Origin: Pseudoalteromonas sp. 0303
Lineage (GTDB): Bacteria > Pseudomonadota > Gammaproteobacteria > Enterobacterales > Alteromonadaceae
Assembly (NCBI RefSeq): GCF_013349995.1
Contig: NZ_JABVXF010000017.1
Span: 1 to 64,000, forward strand
Direction: 5' to 3'
DNA length: 64,000 bases
Shown here one piece after another: positions 1 through 11,196 of this stretch; within the stretch, counting starts at the first letter, position 1; the number at the start of each line of letters is the position of its first letter. The translations under genes and the position numbers were made by a program. A model generated the notes under the pieces. The model was given only the letters and a program-made list of their open reading frames with translations, was not told the DNA's origin and searched no databases.

Positions 1-75
1 CCGAGCGGCCAAAGGGATCAGACTGTAAATCTGACGGCTCAGCCTTCGCTGGTTCGAATCCAGCTCCCTCCACCA
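1..75 (+). tRNA. tRNA-Tyr (GTA anticodon), 5' end cut off by the window
   Basis: The sequence matches the body of a bacterial tyrosine tRNA: a D-arm GAGCGGCCAAAGGGA, an anticodon loop CTGTAAA with GTA, a long variable arm, a T-arm with GGTTCGAATCC, and an acceptor strand TCCCTCC followed by discriminator A and an encoded CCA at 73-75. By comparison with E. coli tRNA-Tyr about ten 5' bases lie outside the window. The long variable arm marks it as a class II tRNA, as expected for bacterial tRNA-Tyr. Confidence 0.95.
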
Positions 76-80
76 CTCTT

Positions 81-155
81 TACTCTTTCTAACTTTACTC
101 TTTCTAACTTTACTCTTTCTAACTTTACTCTTTCTAACTTTACTCTCGCTAACTT
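81..155. repeat. Five tandem copies of a 15-bp repeat downstream of tRNA-Tyr
   Basis: The unit TACTCTTTCTAACTT begins at 81, 96, 111, 126 and 141. The first four copies are identical and the fifth differs at two bases (TACTCTCGCTAACTT). The array starts six bases after the CCA end of the tRNA and stops just before the stop codon of the metallopeptidase gene on the opposite strand. No hairpin or T-run terminator is seen between tRNA and repeat, so the array lies in the tRNA trailer. Confidence 0.9.
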
Positions 156-158
156 AAG

Positions 159-842
159 CTACCAACTCAAACTACTTCCATTTGCTTTTAACCATTGCTC
201 GGCTTTTTTATAATTTGGATAATACTGGTTCACACGTTGCCAGAACTTAGCGCTATGGTTCATATGTAAAAGATGCGCAAGCTCATGTACAACCACATAA
301 TCAATCACCCAGGTTGGCGCACTTGCTAAATGTAAGTTAAAAGTCAGCTCGCGGCGTTTATTACAACTGCCCCAACGACGTTTATAATGTTGAATTTTAA
401 GCTTTGTAGGGAGCGATTCAGACATCTGTACACAATAATCATGAACACGCATTTCGATATAGCTCTCAAGCTTTTCATGTAAAAACTGCTCCAGCAAAGC
501 GAGGTAGTTAGCTTCTTGATGTTTGACACGTGATGATATTGATAAGGTAAGCTGAGACTGTGCATCTTGTTGCCACATGCTTTTCGGGCCTTTAGCGAAT
601 ACTATCGGCACGTTTTGCCCAAACAACTTAATAGTGGCGTTTACTAGTGGTAGTTGACGGCGCTCAGCATGAATGGATTGTTTGGCTATTTGTTCAGCGA
701 CCCAACCTTGCTTAGTCTTTAACCAGGCATCAATCTCAGTTTGTGAAACATAAAAAGGCGCATAAACGGTCAATTTCTGCTCGGCAACTTTAATTGCCAC
801 TGTGGTTCTGCGTTTACTGCGCTTTAGGGTGTAATCCAACAA
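159..842 (-). CDS. YgjP-like M48/DUF45 family zinc metallopeptidase
   Basis: A 227-residue cytoplasmic protein of the YgjP/DUF45 family. It carries the family signature RRWGSC (155-160) followed by the zinc-binding HELAH (186-190) and a third likely ligand His196 in HMNHSAKFW, so the active site appears intact. No signal peptide or membrane segment is visible. The reading frame opens just after an in-frame TGA and has no ATG near its beginning; TTG at 842 is the most upstream possible start and a second TTG follows directly. The family is widespread and thought to be a SprT-like protease, but its substrates are poorly known. It faces the tRNA-Tyr gene convergently. Confidence 0.85.
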   Translation of the reverse strand: MLDYTLKRSKRRTTVAIKVAEQKLTVYAPFYVSQTEIDAWLKTKQGWVAEQIAKQSIHAERRQLPLVNATIKLFGQNVPIVFAKGPKSMWQQDAQSQLTLSISSRVKHQEANYLALLEQFLHEKLESYIEMRVHDYCVQMSESLPTKLKIQHYKRRWGSCNKRRELTFNLHLASAPTWVIDYVVVHELAHLLHMNHSAKFWQRVNQYYPNYKKAEQWLKANGSSLSW

Positions 843-941
843 AGGTCAGCCAATTCGATTAATAAAAATAAGAGATTCCATTTTACCCTGCTAAATAGCT
901 GCTAATCTATAAAGATGACTCACAAATAAGTTTTCACCTTT

Positions 942-1922
942 ATGCCTGACAAACCATGTTGTAGTTATACCTCACCAACAGGTAACAAGTGCCAAGAAAC
1001 AGATATGGGCTCTGGATTTTGCTTTTGGCATGATAGTAAATTTGATAAATCAGGGCTAGATCTAACCCAAAAATTAGAGCGCTATGCAAAAAAAGGTGGC
1101 TTATTAGAAGGCCTGCAATTGCAAAGAGCGAACCTTTCAGGACTTAACTTAATAAAGCAGGATGACGAAGAAGGTTATGATCTCTCCTATTGTAATTTTT
1201 ATCGTGCGAATTTAACGGGCGCTCACCTATTTAATAATAAAATAGCCAATGCTTCATTAATGAAAGCTAATTTACATAGCGCGAGTTTGCATTACTGTGA
1301 TTTAAAAAATACCAACTTACTAGGTATAAAGCTCAACGACAGCAGAATTGATAATATCGAATTGGGTGACCAATTATTACAAGAAGCGGCCGCATTTAAA
1401 GCACGCAAAAATAAACAGCATGATGAAGCACGTGACTTATTTGAGCAATCTGAAGAAATATATCGCAATTTAAGAAAAGCCTCTGAACATCAAGGGCTTT
1501 TTGAGCTCGCCGGCAACTTCACCTACAAAGAATTAAGAATGCGTCATGCGCAATACCGAAAAGGCTCAACCAAGCAAATTACTTCCAGCTTTATAGATAT
1601 GCTCTGTGGTTATGGCGAAAAGCCCGAAAATGTCATTCGCTTTAGTCTGTCACTCATTATTTGCTGTGCATTTTGTTATTTCTTATTCGGGGTAAGTTAT
1701 CAAGATTCTGTGATGCAACTGAGCTTTGAAAACTCATTTCAAAGCAATTTGTCGGCATTGTTGAATAGTTTTTACTTCAGCGTGGTGACTTTTACAACCC
1801 TTGGCTATGGCGACATTACGCCAATAGGTTTTTCGAGGTTAATCGCAGCCATAGAAGCATTTTGTGGTAGCTTTTCGCTTGCTTTATTCGTCGTTGTTTT
1901 TGTAAAGCGTATGACTCGCTAA
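942..1922 (+). CDS. Pentapeptide-repeat protein fused to a two-TM potassium channel domain
   Basis: A 326-residue membrane protein in three parts. Residues 6-31 hold a Cys/His-rich motif (CC, C, then CFWH) that looks like a small zinc-binding knuckle. Residues about 60-130 are pentapeptide repeats of the A(N/D)LXX type (for example NLTGA, NASLM, NLHSA). The C-terminal third has a transmembrane helix at about 231-250, a pore loop with the K+ selectivity filter TLGYGD (286-291), and a second helix at about 299-322. This is the Ion_trans_2 (KcsA-like) pore layout. The pentapeptide region probably acts as a cytoplasmic regulatory or protein-binding domain; what gates the channel is unknown. It converges on the diguanylate cyclase pseudogene, whose original frame would overlap its stop codon. 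Confidence 0.85.
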   Translation: MPDKPCCSYTSPTGNKCQETDMGSGFCFWHDSKFDKSGLDLTQKLERYAKKGGLLEGLQLQRANLSGLNLIKQDDEEGYDLSYCNFYRANLTGAHLFNNKIANASLMKANLHSASLHYCDLKNTNLLGIKLNDSRIDNIELGDQLLQEAAAFKARKNKQHDEARDLFEQSEEIYRNLRKASEHQGLFELAGNFTYKELRMRHAQYRKGSTKQITSSFIDMLCGYGEKPENVIRFSLSLIICCAFCYFLFGVSYQDSVMQLSFENSFQSNLSALLNSFYFSVVTFTTLGYGDITPIGFSRLIAAIEAFCGSFSLALFVVVFVKRMTR

Positions 1923-2391
1923 CGCATAATGTATGAACCCTTATGCTCTTTTGCCTGATACATTTTTTTTGTCGGCTCGATTAATTAACTCTTCAGCATC
2001 TACCGTGCTATCAGGTGGCGCTGCAATAAGACCAAAACTTAGATGAAGCTCAGGGTATTGTTGTTCGAATGCAGCTATAAGCTTTCCACAAATAGTAAAG
2101 GCGCTATCTAACTTGCAATCAGGTAAGATGATACAAAATTCATCGCCGCCATAACGGCACGGTATATCAGTCTCACGAATATTTTCAAGTAAGTATTGGC
2201 CTATATATTTAAGGACTTCGTCGCCTTTTAAATGCCCTTGTGTATCATTCACTGACTGATTCTATAATGGGCTTGTAGTTTAATAATGATGAGAGACTAT
2301 TTGAGGTCAGCCCTAATAAGCTCATTCTGTGATGGATTTCTACATCATTAATTCACATTTGTTCAACTAAAGTTTGCTCGGTTCTTCTCAT
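1919..2391 (-). pseudogene. Decayed GGDEF diguanylate cyclase (nonsense, internal deletion, frameshift)
   Basis: The remnant reads from an ATG at 2391, preceded by a good ribosome-binding site (GAGG, about 7 nt upstream). The frame gives MRRTEQTLVEQM, then an in-frame TGA at 2353-2355, then continues as a plausible linker (INDVEIHHRMSLLGL...). Around 2250-2265 it jumps out of frame into the middle of a GGDEF domain (SVNDTQGHLKGDE, then the active-site RYGGDEF), so the first third of the domain, including the usual DxDxFK metal-binding strand, is gone. Near the end, a run of eight A (minus strand; 1963-1970) shifts the frame; with seven A it would read ADKKMYQAKEHKGSYIMR and stop at 1919-1921, a normal GGDEF ending. 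An open reading frame of 103 codons (1941-2252, GTG start) survives but cannot encode a complete cyclase. Confidence 0.8.
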
Positions 2392-2525
2392 CTACCCACC
2401 TCAAACCACTCCTTTTTAATTAAATATAGCCAAGGTTTTAAATCCTATGTACTTAAGCGATAGGTTTTTTTAAATTACTAAAATTTGTATTAGACTACTG
2501 TTATAAGCCATCTCAAAAAAGTATT

Positions 2526-5500
2526 ATGCTCGCGAAATTTTTCATTACCAGTCAAGACCCAAACTTAATTGTGAGTGGCGTTTACGATCCAAGCTTAGTT
2601 GCTCTTTCTATTGCTACGGCTATTTTTGCTGCTTATTTTTCACTTCATATCATTGATTTAGCAAACAGAACTCACTTTAATTCATACCGTAAATTAGGCA
2701 GCGCAACAGGTGCCTTGGTGATGTCAGGTGGGATTTGGAGTATGCATTTTATCGGCATGCTGGCTTTCTCTTTATGCACCAACGTTGATTACGACCCAAC
2801 TCTAACATTTATTTCATTTATTCCTGCATTTTTAGCCTGTTATACCACTTTTTCATTTTTGAAAAGTAAAGACGTAAAGCAAATACCAACAGCAATAAAA
2901 CTACTCATTGGCTCTGTATTACTTGGCTCTGGCATTGGTGCGATGCACTATTCGGGCATGGCAGCCATGCAAATGAGCCCTCTTCTTCGCTACGACCCTG
3001 CTTGGTTTACAGCATCTATTGTGGTCGCTGTTGCATTATCTTTTGTCGGCTTATATGCGCGCTTACACCTAGGTGAGCACTTTAAAAAACTCACTGTATT
3101 ACAAACCCGCATCATTTGCGCCATTATCTTTGGCTTTGCTGTGGCTGGTATGCACTATATGGGAATGGCTGCCACTCGCTTTGTTGCAACCTCACCTTTG
3201 TTATCTGAAAACGTTCAAACCTCACAACTCACTTTTATCGACATTAGCGTTTCATTTGCCACCGTATTATTAACCGCTCTGGTTGGGATTATTAATGGCA
3301 TGGTGCGTTTTCGATTATTACTGGCAGAAAAATCAGCAGAAGAGTCGCGCTTAGATGCCATTTTAGGCACTGCAATAGATGGCATCGTAACAATTAATAT
3401 TCATGGCATTATTCTCAGCTTTAATAAATCCGCAGAAACTATTTTTGGTTGGCGCCAAGACGAAGTACTGGGTAAAAACGTAAAACTATTAATGAACGAC
3501 GATATAGCCGCGCAACATGATAGTTACCTAGCTGACAGTAGCAGGCATAAAGTTAAAAAAGTGATCGGCGTTAACCGTAATGTATTTGCAAAACATAAAG
3601 ATGGTCATTTATTTCCGATTCGGTTAGGTCTTGGTGAAGTGAAACAGCCTAACGCAGAAGCATTGTTTGTTGGCTTTATAACCGATTTAACTGAGCAACG
3701 TGCACTGCAGCAAAGTCTCGAAGAAAAAGAAAAGCAATATCGTACCTTAATGAACAATACTCCCGGCGTTGTATTTCGTTGTTTGCTAGATGAGCACTGG
3801 ACAATGAAATTTATAAGCCCCAGTGTTGCTGACTTAACTGGTTACAGACCTGAAGAGTTTACCGATGGCACAGTTACATTTGCTCAAATCATTAATAAAG
3901 ATGATGTAGTGCATATTGGTGAAGTGATTGACAAAGCAATCGTAGAAAAAAACCAATATGCGGTTGAGTACCGTATTCGCCATCGAAATGGAAACGTTGT
4001 GTGGGTTTTAGACCAAGGAATAATTAATGAAAGTAGTGCTTCTGAACAAAAGTGGATTGATGGTGTACTGATCGATATCACCGCTCGTCACGAATATGAA
4101 GAATCGCTCAAAAAAGCGAAACAAGAAGCTGAAGCTGCAGCACAAGCAAAACAATCATTTATGGCAAATATGAGCCATGAAATACGCACGCCAATGAATG
4201 CCATAATCGGCTTTAGCGACATATTAATGGATAGCCCACTCAGTAAAGAGCAACAAAAGCATATTATAACCGTGAATAAATCGGCTCGTTCACTGCTGCA
4301 TTTGCTCAATGAAGTGCTTGATTCTGCAAAGTTAGAAAAAGGTAAACTCGATATTCAGGCTGAGCACTTTAACTTACAAGCGCTACTCGACAACATAGTA
4401 TCGACCTTTTGGCTCGAGGCGAAGCGCAATGATATTATGCTTAATTTGATCATAGCTGAAAATGTTGCAACTATTTATATTGGTGATGAATCTCGAATTC
4501 GCCAAGTAATGAATAACTTAATTGGCAATGCTATTAAATTTACCGAGCAAGGATCTGTCACAATTACGGTGAGTCAAACTCAAAATAAACAATTGTTTTT
4601 CGAAGTACAAGACAGCGGGATAGGCATAGCCAAGCACCGCTTAGATGCTATTTTTCAGCCATTTGAGCAAGCTGACGGTACCATGACACGCCGTTTCGGA
4701 GGCACAGGCCTTGGCACCACTATTAGTAAGCAGCTTGTTGAGCTAATGGGCGGCTCAATTGGTGCTATCAGTGAAGAAGGTAAAGGCAGCTGCTTTTACT
4801 TTACCCTACCATTACAAGAAGGTGACATCAGCCAAGTCGATACCTTACCTGGCAATCAATTAAACTTACCAAAACTTCGCATATTAGTGGTTGATGACAT
4901 TGAACAGAATGTTGAACTATTGAACATTTTATTATCGCAAGCTGGGCACACCATCAGTACAGCTCAAAACGGCATTGAGGCCATTGCTGCATTCAAACAG
5001 CAAGATTTTGATGTAATTTTAATGGATATTCATATGCCTGAATGTGACGGCATTACGGCCTCTAAAGAAATCCGTGAAATTGAAAAAGTCAGATGCTTAA
5101 AAGTCACTCCTATCATCGCGTTGACGGCAAGTGTTTTACAGCAAGATAAAATTACCACTAAACAAGCCGGTATGAATGGCTTTGCAAATAAACCCGTTGA
5201 CATTAACCAGCTGAACCATGAAATTGCGAAAGTGCTTGGTTTAGAAGTAAATAAAGTCACTAGTAATAAAAGCGATGATGAGAAAAAACACATCAACTAC
5301 GACAAAGGTGTTTTGATGTGGGGCACTAAAGATAAGTTAAATACGGAAATTGGCTTATTCCTTAGTAATCATCAACAGAGTATTCTACGACTGAAGGATC
5401 AGACTCTCAGTGAAGACGAACAAAAAGCAATTTTACATACTCTTAAAGGAGTCGCGGGTAATTTAGCTCTAGCAAAATTATTATACTTGTTATCAAACGC

Positions 5501-5855
5501 TGAGAAAGATCGTGAAAAGGAAAGCTTCCCTACACTCATTGCCGAGTGCGAACAGGAATGGCAAACGCTGATTGCATTGCTTGCAGAACAGCCGCAGCCT
5601 AGTTCACTACAGCAACCCATACACGAAACGTCGCTGGGCGCATTTATTAGCCAAATTGAGGCACTGCAAGCGCAAGCTGAGCATGCAGAAATAGACGATG
5701 ATTTATTAAGCCTGGTGCAATCCCAAGCACCGGCAACCTACCAAGATCAGGTTGTTGAAATTTGTGCACATTTTGAAAACTTTGACTTTGATGCAGCAAG
5801 CACTGCTTTATCAGCTTTAAAGCACACTCTCCAAGCTGCTAAGGAACACGTATGA
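2526..5855 (+). CDS. MHYT-PAS-PAS hybrid histidine kinase with receiver and Hpt domains
   Basis: A 1109-residue inner-membrane sensor kinase. The N-terminal ~250 residues are a seven-helix MHYT sensor with the diagnostic motifs MHFIGM, MHYSGM and MHYMGM; MHYT domains are predicted to bind copper and sense a diatomic gas. Two PAS domains follow (about 275-395 and 400-525), then HisKA with phospho-acceptor His551 (MSHEIRTPM), an ATPase domain with DSGIGI and GGTGLG boxes, a receiver with Asp834 (ILMDIHMPECDG) and a C-terminal Hpt domain with His971 (ILHTLKG). All phosphorelay residues are present. The ATG start is the only good candidate before the first helix. Its stop overlaps the start of the HD-GYP regulator by four bases (ATGA), so the two are translationally coupled and probably form a phosphorelay controlling c-di-GMP turnover. 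Confidence 0.93.
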   Translation: MLAKFFITSQDPNLIVSGVYDPSLVALSIATAIFAAYFSLHIIDLANRTHFNSYRKLGSATGALVMSGGIWSMHFIGMLAFSLCTNVDYDPTLTFISFIPAFLACYTTFSFLKSKDVKQIPTAIKLLIGSVLLGSGIGAMHYSGMAAMQMSPLLRYDPAWFTASIVVAVALSFVGLYARLHLGEHFKKLTVLQTRIICAIIFGFAVAGMHYMGMAATRFVATSPLLSENVQTSQLTFIDISVSFATVLLTALVGIINGMVRFRLLLAEKSAEESRLDAILGTAIDGIVTINIHGIILSFNKSAETIFGWRQDEVLGKNVKLLMNDDIAAQHDSYLADSSRHKVKKVIGVNRNVFAKHKDGHLFPIRLGLGEVKQPNAEALFVGFITDLTEQRALQQSLEEKEKQYRTLMNNTPGVVFRCLLDEHWTMKFISPSVADLTGYRPEEFTDGTVTFAQIINKDDVVHIGEVIDKAIVEKNQYAVEYRIRHRNGNVVWVLDQGIINESSASEQKWIDGVLIDITARHEYEESLKKAKQEAEAAAQAKQSFMANMSHEIRTPMNAIIGFSDILMDSPLSKEQQKHIITVNKSARSLLHLLNEVLDSAKLEKGKLDIQAEHFNLQALLDNIVSTFWLEAKRNDIMLNLIIAENVATIYIGDESRIRQVMNNLIGNAIKFTEQGSVTITVSQTQNKQLFFEVQDSGIGIAKHRLDAIFQPFEQADGTMTRRFGGTGLGTTISKQLVELMGGSIGAISEEGKGSCFYFTLPLQEGDISQVDTLPGNQLNLPKLRILVVDDIEQNVELLNILLSQAGHTISTAQNGIEAIAAFKQQDFDVILMDIHMPECDGITASKEIREIEKVRCLKVTPIIALTASVLQQDKITTKQAGMNGFANKPVDINQLNHEIAKVLGLEVNKVTSNKSDDEKKHINYDKGVLMWGTKDKLNTEIGLFLSNHQQSILRLKDQTLSEDEQKAILHTLKGVAGNLALAKLLYLLSNAEKDREKESFPTLIAECEQEWQTLIALLAEQPQPSSLQQPIHETSLGAFISQIEALQAQAEHAEIDDDLLSLVQSQAPATYQDQVVEICAHFENFDFDAASTALSALKHTLQAAKEHV

Positions 5856-6841
5856 CGCAAATATCAGAACGTGCAAGAATTTTGGTCGTCGATGATGAAC
5901 CAGCCAATTTAAAAGTGATCCGTGAAGTACTCGCAAACGATTATCGCTTATCGTTTGCAAAATCTGGCGAGCTTGCTCTTCAGCTTATTGAGAATGAACC
6001 TCCTAAGTTGATTTTACTCGATATTATGATGCCAGATATGAGCGGTTTCGAAGTCTGTAAAGTGTTAAAAGCAAACCCTAAAACCGCTCATATTCCTGTT
6101 ATCTTTGTTACCGCACTTTCCCATGAACAGGATGAGTCCGAAGGGTTTGCTCTAGGTGCAGTCGATTATATTACCAAACCAATTAGCCCTGCGATTGTCA
6201 GAGCACGGGTTAAAAATCATTTATCTTTAGTACAAGCTGAACAACTGCAATTAGCCCATATTGATTTAATACAACGTTTAGGCCGCGCTGCAGAATATAA
6301 AGACACCGACACCGGTGAGCACATTGCAAGAATGAGCCGTTACAGTAAAGTACTCGCCCTTGCCTATGGCATGAGCGAGTACGAGGCCGAACAGCTTAAA
6401 CAGGCAGCGCCTATGCATGATGTTGGTAAGATAGGCATTCCTGATTCAGTACTATTAAAACCTGGGCGCTTAAACGAAAACGAATACGAGCATATGAAAC
6501 AACATGCCTTAATAGGTGCGAAAATTTTAGAGAACTCAACTTCGCCGCTATTACAACTGGCTCATAAGCTTGCCCTTGAACACCATGAAAAATGGGATGG
6601 TACGGGTTATCCGTATGGCCTGAAAGGCGAAGAAATAAGTATTGAAGGGCGTATCGTGACAATTGCAGATGTGTTTGATGCTTTAACCTCAAAACGCCCT
6701 TATAAAAAAGCCTGGACGGTTGAAGAAGCCCTCGACTTATTGAAAGACGAAGCTGGTAAGCATTTTGACCCGCAACTAGTTGATTTATTTATCGGCCAAA
6801 TAGATAGCATCATAGAAATCAAAAATACATTTACTCGATAA
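5852..6841 (+). CDS. Response regulator with HD-GYP c-di-GMP phosphodiesterase domain (RpfG-like)
   Basis: A 329-residue cytoplasmic protein. The receiver domain has the acidic pair in LVVDDE and phospho-acceptor Asp57 (LILLDIMMPDMSG). The HD-GYP domain has the metal-binding HD at 189-190 (MHDVGKIGIPD), HHE at 244-246 and the GTGYP signature at 250-254, so it should be an active c-di-GMP phosphodiesterase. It is the second gene of an operon with the MHYT hybrid kinase (four-base overlap), the obvious phosphodonor. A strong hairpin follows the stop codon directly. Confidence 0.93.
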   Translation: MTQISERARILVVDDEPANLKVIREVLANDYRLSFAKSGELALQLIENEPPKLILLDIMMPDMSGFEVCKVLKANPKTAHIPVIFVTALSHEQDESEGFALGAVDYITKPISPAIVRARVKNHLSLVQAEQLQLAHIDLIQRLGRAAEYKDTDTGEHIARMSRYSKVLALAYGMSEYEAEQLKQAAPMHDVGKIGIPDSVLLKPGRLNENEYEHMKQHALIGAKILENSTSPLLQLAHKLALEHHEKWDGTGYPYGLKGEEISIEGRIVTIADVFDALTSKRPYKKAWTVEEALDLLKDEAGKHFDPQLVDLFIGQIDSIIEIKNTFTR

Positions 6842-6869
6842 ATAGAGCCTCCTCTCTGGAGGCTCTATT
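6841..6869. terminator. Intrinsic terminator between convergent genes
   Basis: A perfect 12-bp stem, AATAGAGCCTCC with GGAGGCTCTATT, encloses a TCTCT loop and begins within the stop codon of the HD-GYP gene. It also lies five bases beyond the stop of the opposing DUF3472 gene, so it can serve both strands. The downstream tract is T-rich but not a pure T-run. Confidence 0.8.
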
Positions 6870-6873
6870 ATTA

Positions 6874-8187
6874 CTAAGGTAAAGACTTAAGATCTATCTT
6901 AGGAATGTGCATAGGGCTTCTTTCAAGCTCGCTGCCATATGGAGTGGGAGCGGAAAAAAAGCCTGTATTTTTTAGGTAAAACCCTTTCTCTGTAGTACCA
7001 CCTTGATAGTCAAAACGCGCTTCTTTTTTGGCTGTAGCATCGTAAGTAAACTTAGCTTGGGTCACTTCTTGCCATTCCCCTCGCTCAGGTTTAGCCCATT
7101 GGTTTGTATAAATTGCACGGCGTTCAAATTGCCCAGCCCCAGGTATGAAGTTTTCTAAAAATGAATAGGCGCCTTGATGATATGTACTCGTCTTTGGACG
7201 CCTGAAACTTGCAATTAATTGCCACTTTTCAACCATAGGATCATAAAAGTATGCTGTAAAATCAGTACTTTCAGTTCCTTCAACTGGCCTAATATGAGTT
7301 AAAAAGCCATATCGTGTGTCAGCTTTCCAATCGTATCGCATATAGCTTTGTCCGCCAGATCCTTCATTGCCAAATTTACCTACATGCACATTTTTACCAT
7401 GCTTTAAGGTCTGTATTCGATACTCGGGTGGGATTAATGAAGGATCATCTGTTGAAAATGGACTCCAAATTGAGAACAACACTCTGCGCTCATTATCAGA
7501 GTTTACTTGTATACCAAAATAGCCCCCATCAAAACCATTCGCCATGTAATACGAGCCTATCGCATCGGCTCCTTTTGGCACTTCTATTTCGCTATAAAAC
7601 CACGGGTAATTCATATTTTGAGTAGGCAACTGGTATTGAAGGTGAACCGAAGGGCCGCGACGTCCCCAGTAAAAGTCATCTTTGACATAACTAACTTTAC
7701 CTAAAACCACTTCGCCGCCGATTTTAACCTCACTTATGGCTGGTAAAAGCATTTCTGCTTGCTCTAACCCCGTGATAGTTAACTTTTGATAACCTAATTT
7801 ATCAAGGTTAAACGTTCCTATTGGCACCGTCATTGGCTGATTATTTGTAACTGTTATGATTTTACTTTGACCTGCAATAGATACTTCTATAGCTGCAGGT
7901 TTATCTTTGACGAAGGTTTGCAATGAGACATTTAACTCACCTGTTTTAGATGTGTAAAAATAAGTGCTTAAACTGCCTTGTTCCGCAAACCAGCGGGTCA
8001 CACCACGCTTATCTATCAACTTATCTGACAGCTCAATATTATTATCAATCCAACTATTTCCTGCCACTGGAATACTGATCGTTGTTTCTATATTCTTATC
8101 TTCTAACTGTAGCTGCTGATTGCCACATGCGACCAAGGAGGTCAAAAAAAGCGATAAAACAGCTGTTTTTATTCTGTGATTGTTCAT
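6874..8187 (-). CDS. DUF5077-DUF3472 lipoprotein
   Basis: About 437 residues from the ATG at 8187, which follows GGGAAAG; a GTG four codons upstream is also possible. The N-terminus is a lipoprotein signal (LFLTSLVAC, lipobox Cys), so the protein is anchored in a membrane, probably facing the periplasm or cell surface. Residues about 35-150 resemble DUF5077 (starts ISIPVAGNSWI), a beta-sandwich often placed before DUF3472. Residues about 165-420 are DUF3472, with HLQYQLP, SEIEVPKG, GGYFGIQVNS and a Trp-rich SIWSPF segment. The molecular function of DUF3472 is not known to me; such proteins are common in polysaccharide-utilisation settings. It is the last gene of a receptor-DUF3472-DUF3472 series read leftward, and a hairpin separates it from the gene before. 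Confidence 0.8.
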   Translation of the reverse strand: MNNHRIKTAVLSLFLTSLVACGNQQLQLEDKNIETTISIPVAGNSWIDNNIELSDKLIDKRGVTRWFAEQGSLSTYFYTSKTGELNVSLQTFVKDKPAAIEVSIAGQSKIITVTNNQPMTVPIGTFNLDKLGYQKLTITGLEQAEMLLPAISEVKIGGEVVLGKVSYVKDDFYWGRRGPSVHLQYQLPTQNMNYPWFYSEIEVPKGADAIGSYYMANGFDGGYFGIQVNSDNERRVLFSIWSPFSTDDPSLIPPEYRIQTLKHGKNVHVGKFGNEGSGGQSYMRYDWKADTRYGFLTHIRPVEGTESTDFTAYFYDPMVEKWQLIASFRRPKTSTYHQGAYSFLENFIPGAGQFERRAIYTNQWAKPERGEWQEVTQAKFTYDATAKKEARFDYQGGTTEKGFYLKNTGFFSAPTPYGSELERSPMHIPKIDLKSLP

Positions 8188-8205
8188 TTTCTTTCCCACA
8201 AAAAA

Positions 8206-8233
8206 AGCACTATTCGTTATAACGAATAGTGCT
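8206..8233 (-). terminator. Perfect 28-bp palindrome with T-tract, between two DUF3472 genes
   Basis: AGCACTATTCGTTA and its reverse complement TAACGAATAGTGCT form an uninterrupted dyad; on the minus strand it is followed by seven T. It lies between the stop of the larger DUF3472 gene and the start of the next gene on the same strand; the T-tract ends only a few bases before the ribosome-binding region of that gene. It should act as a full or partial intrinsic terminator. Confidence 0.85.
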
Positions 8234-8247
8234 CCTCTTAAAACAGT

Positions 8248-11136
<2,889 letters not shown>

Positions 11137-11196
11137 TTATATTTATTCTTTTTAAATTAGGCAATACAACTATTACCGTGAATTTATCTACTGCTA

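Noticed and set aside
1..155. Attachment site or integrated element at tRNA-Tyr
   Set aside because: No integrase, and no direct repeat of the tRNA 3' end was noticed within the window.
1941..2252. Functional short GGDEF protein from GTG 2252
   Set aside because: It lacks the first metal-binding strand of GGDEF and ends in a frameshifted tail, so it is treated as part of a pseudogene.
2265..2350. Intact start of a GGDEF domain (LGLTSNSL resembling LTGLxNR)
   Set aside because: The match is too weak, and the following residues do not continue as GGDEF; it fits a linker or sensory segment better.
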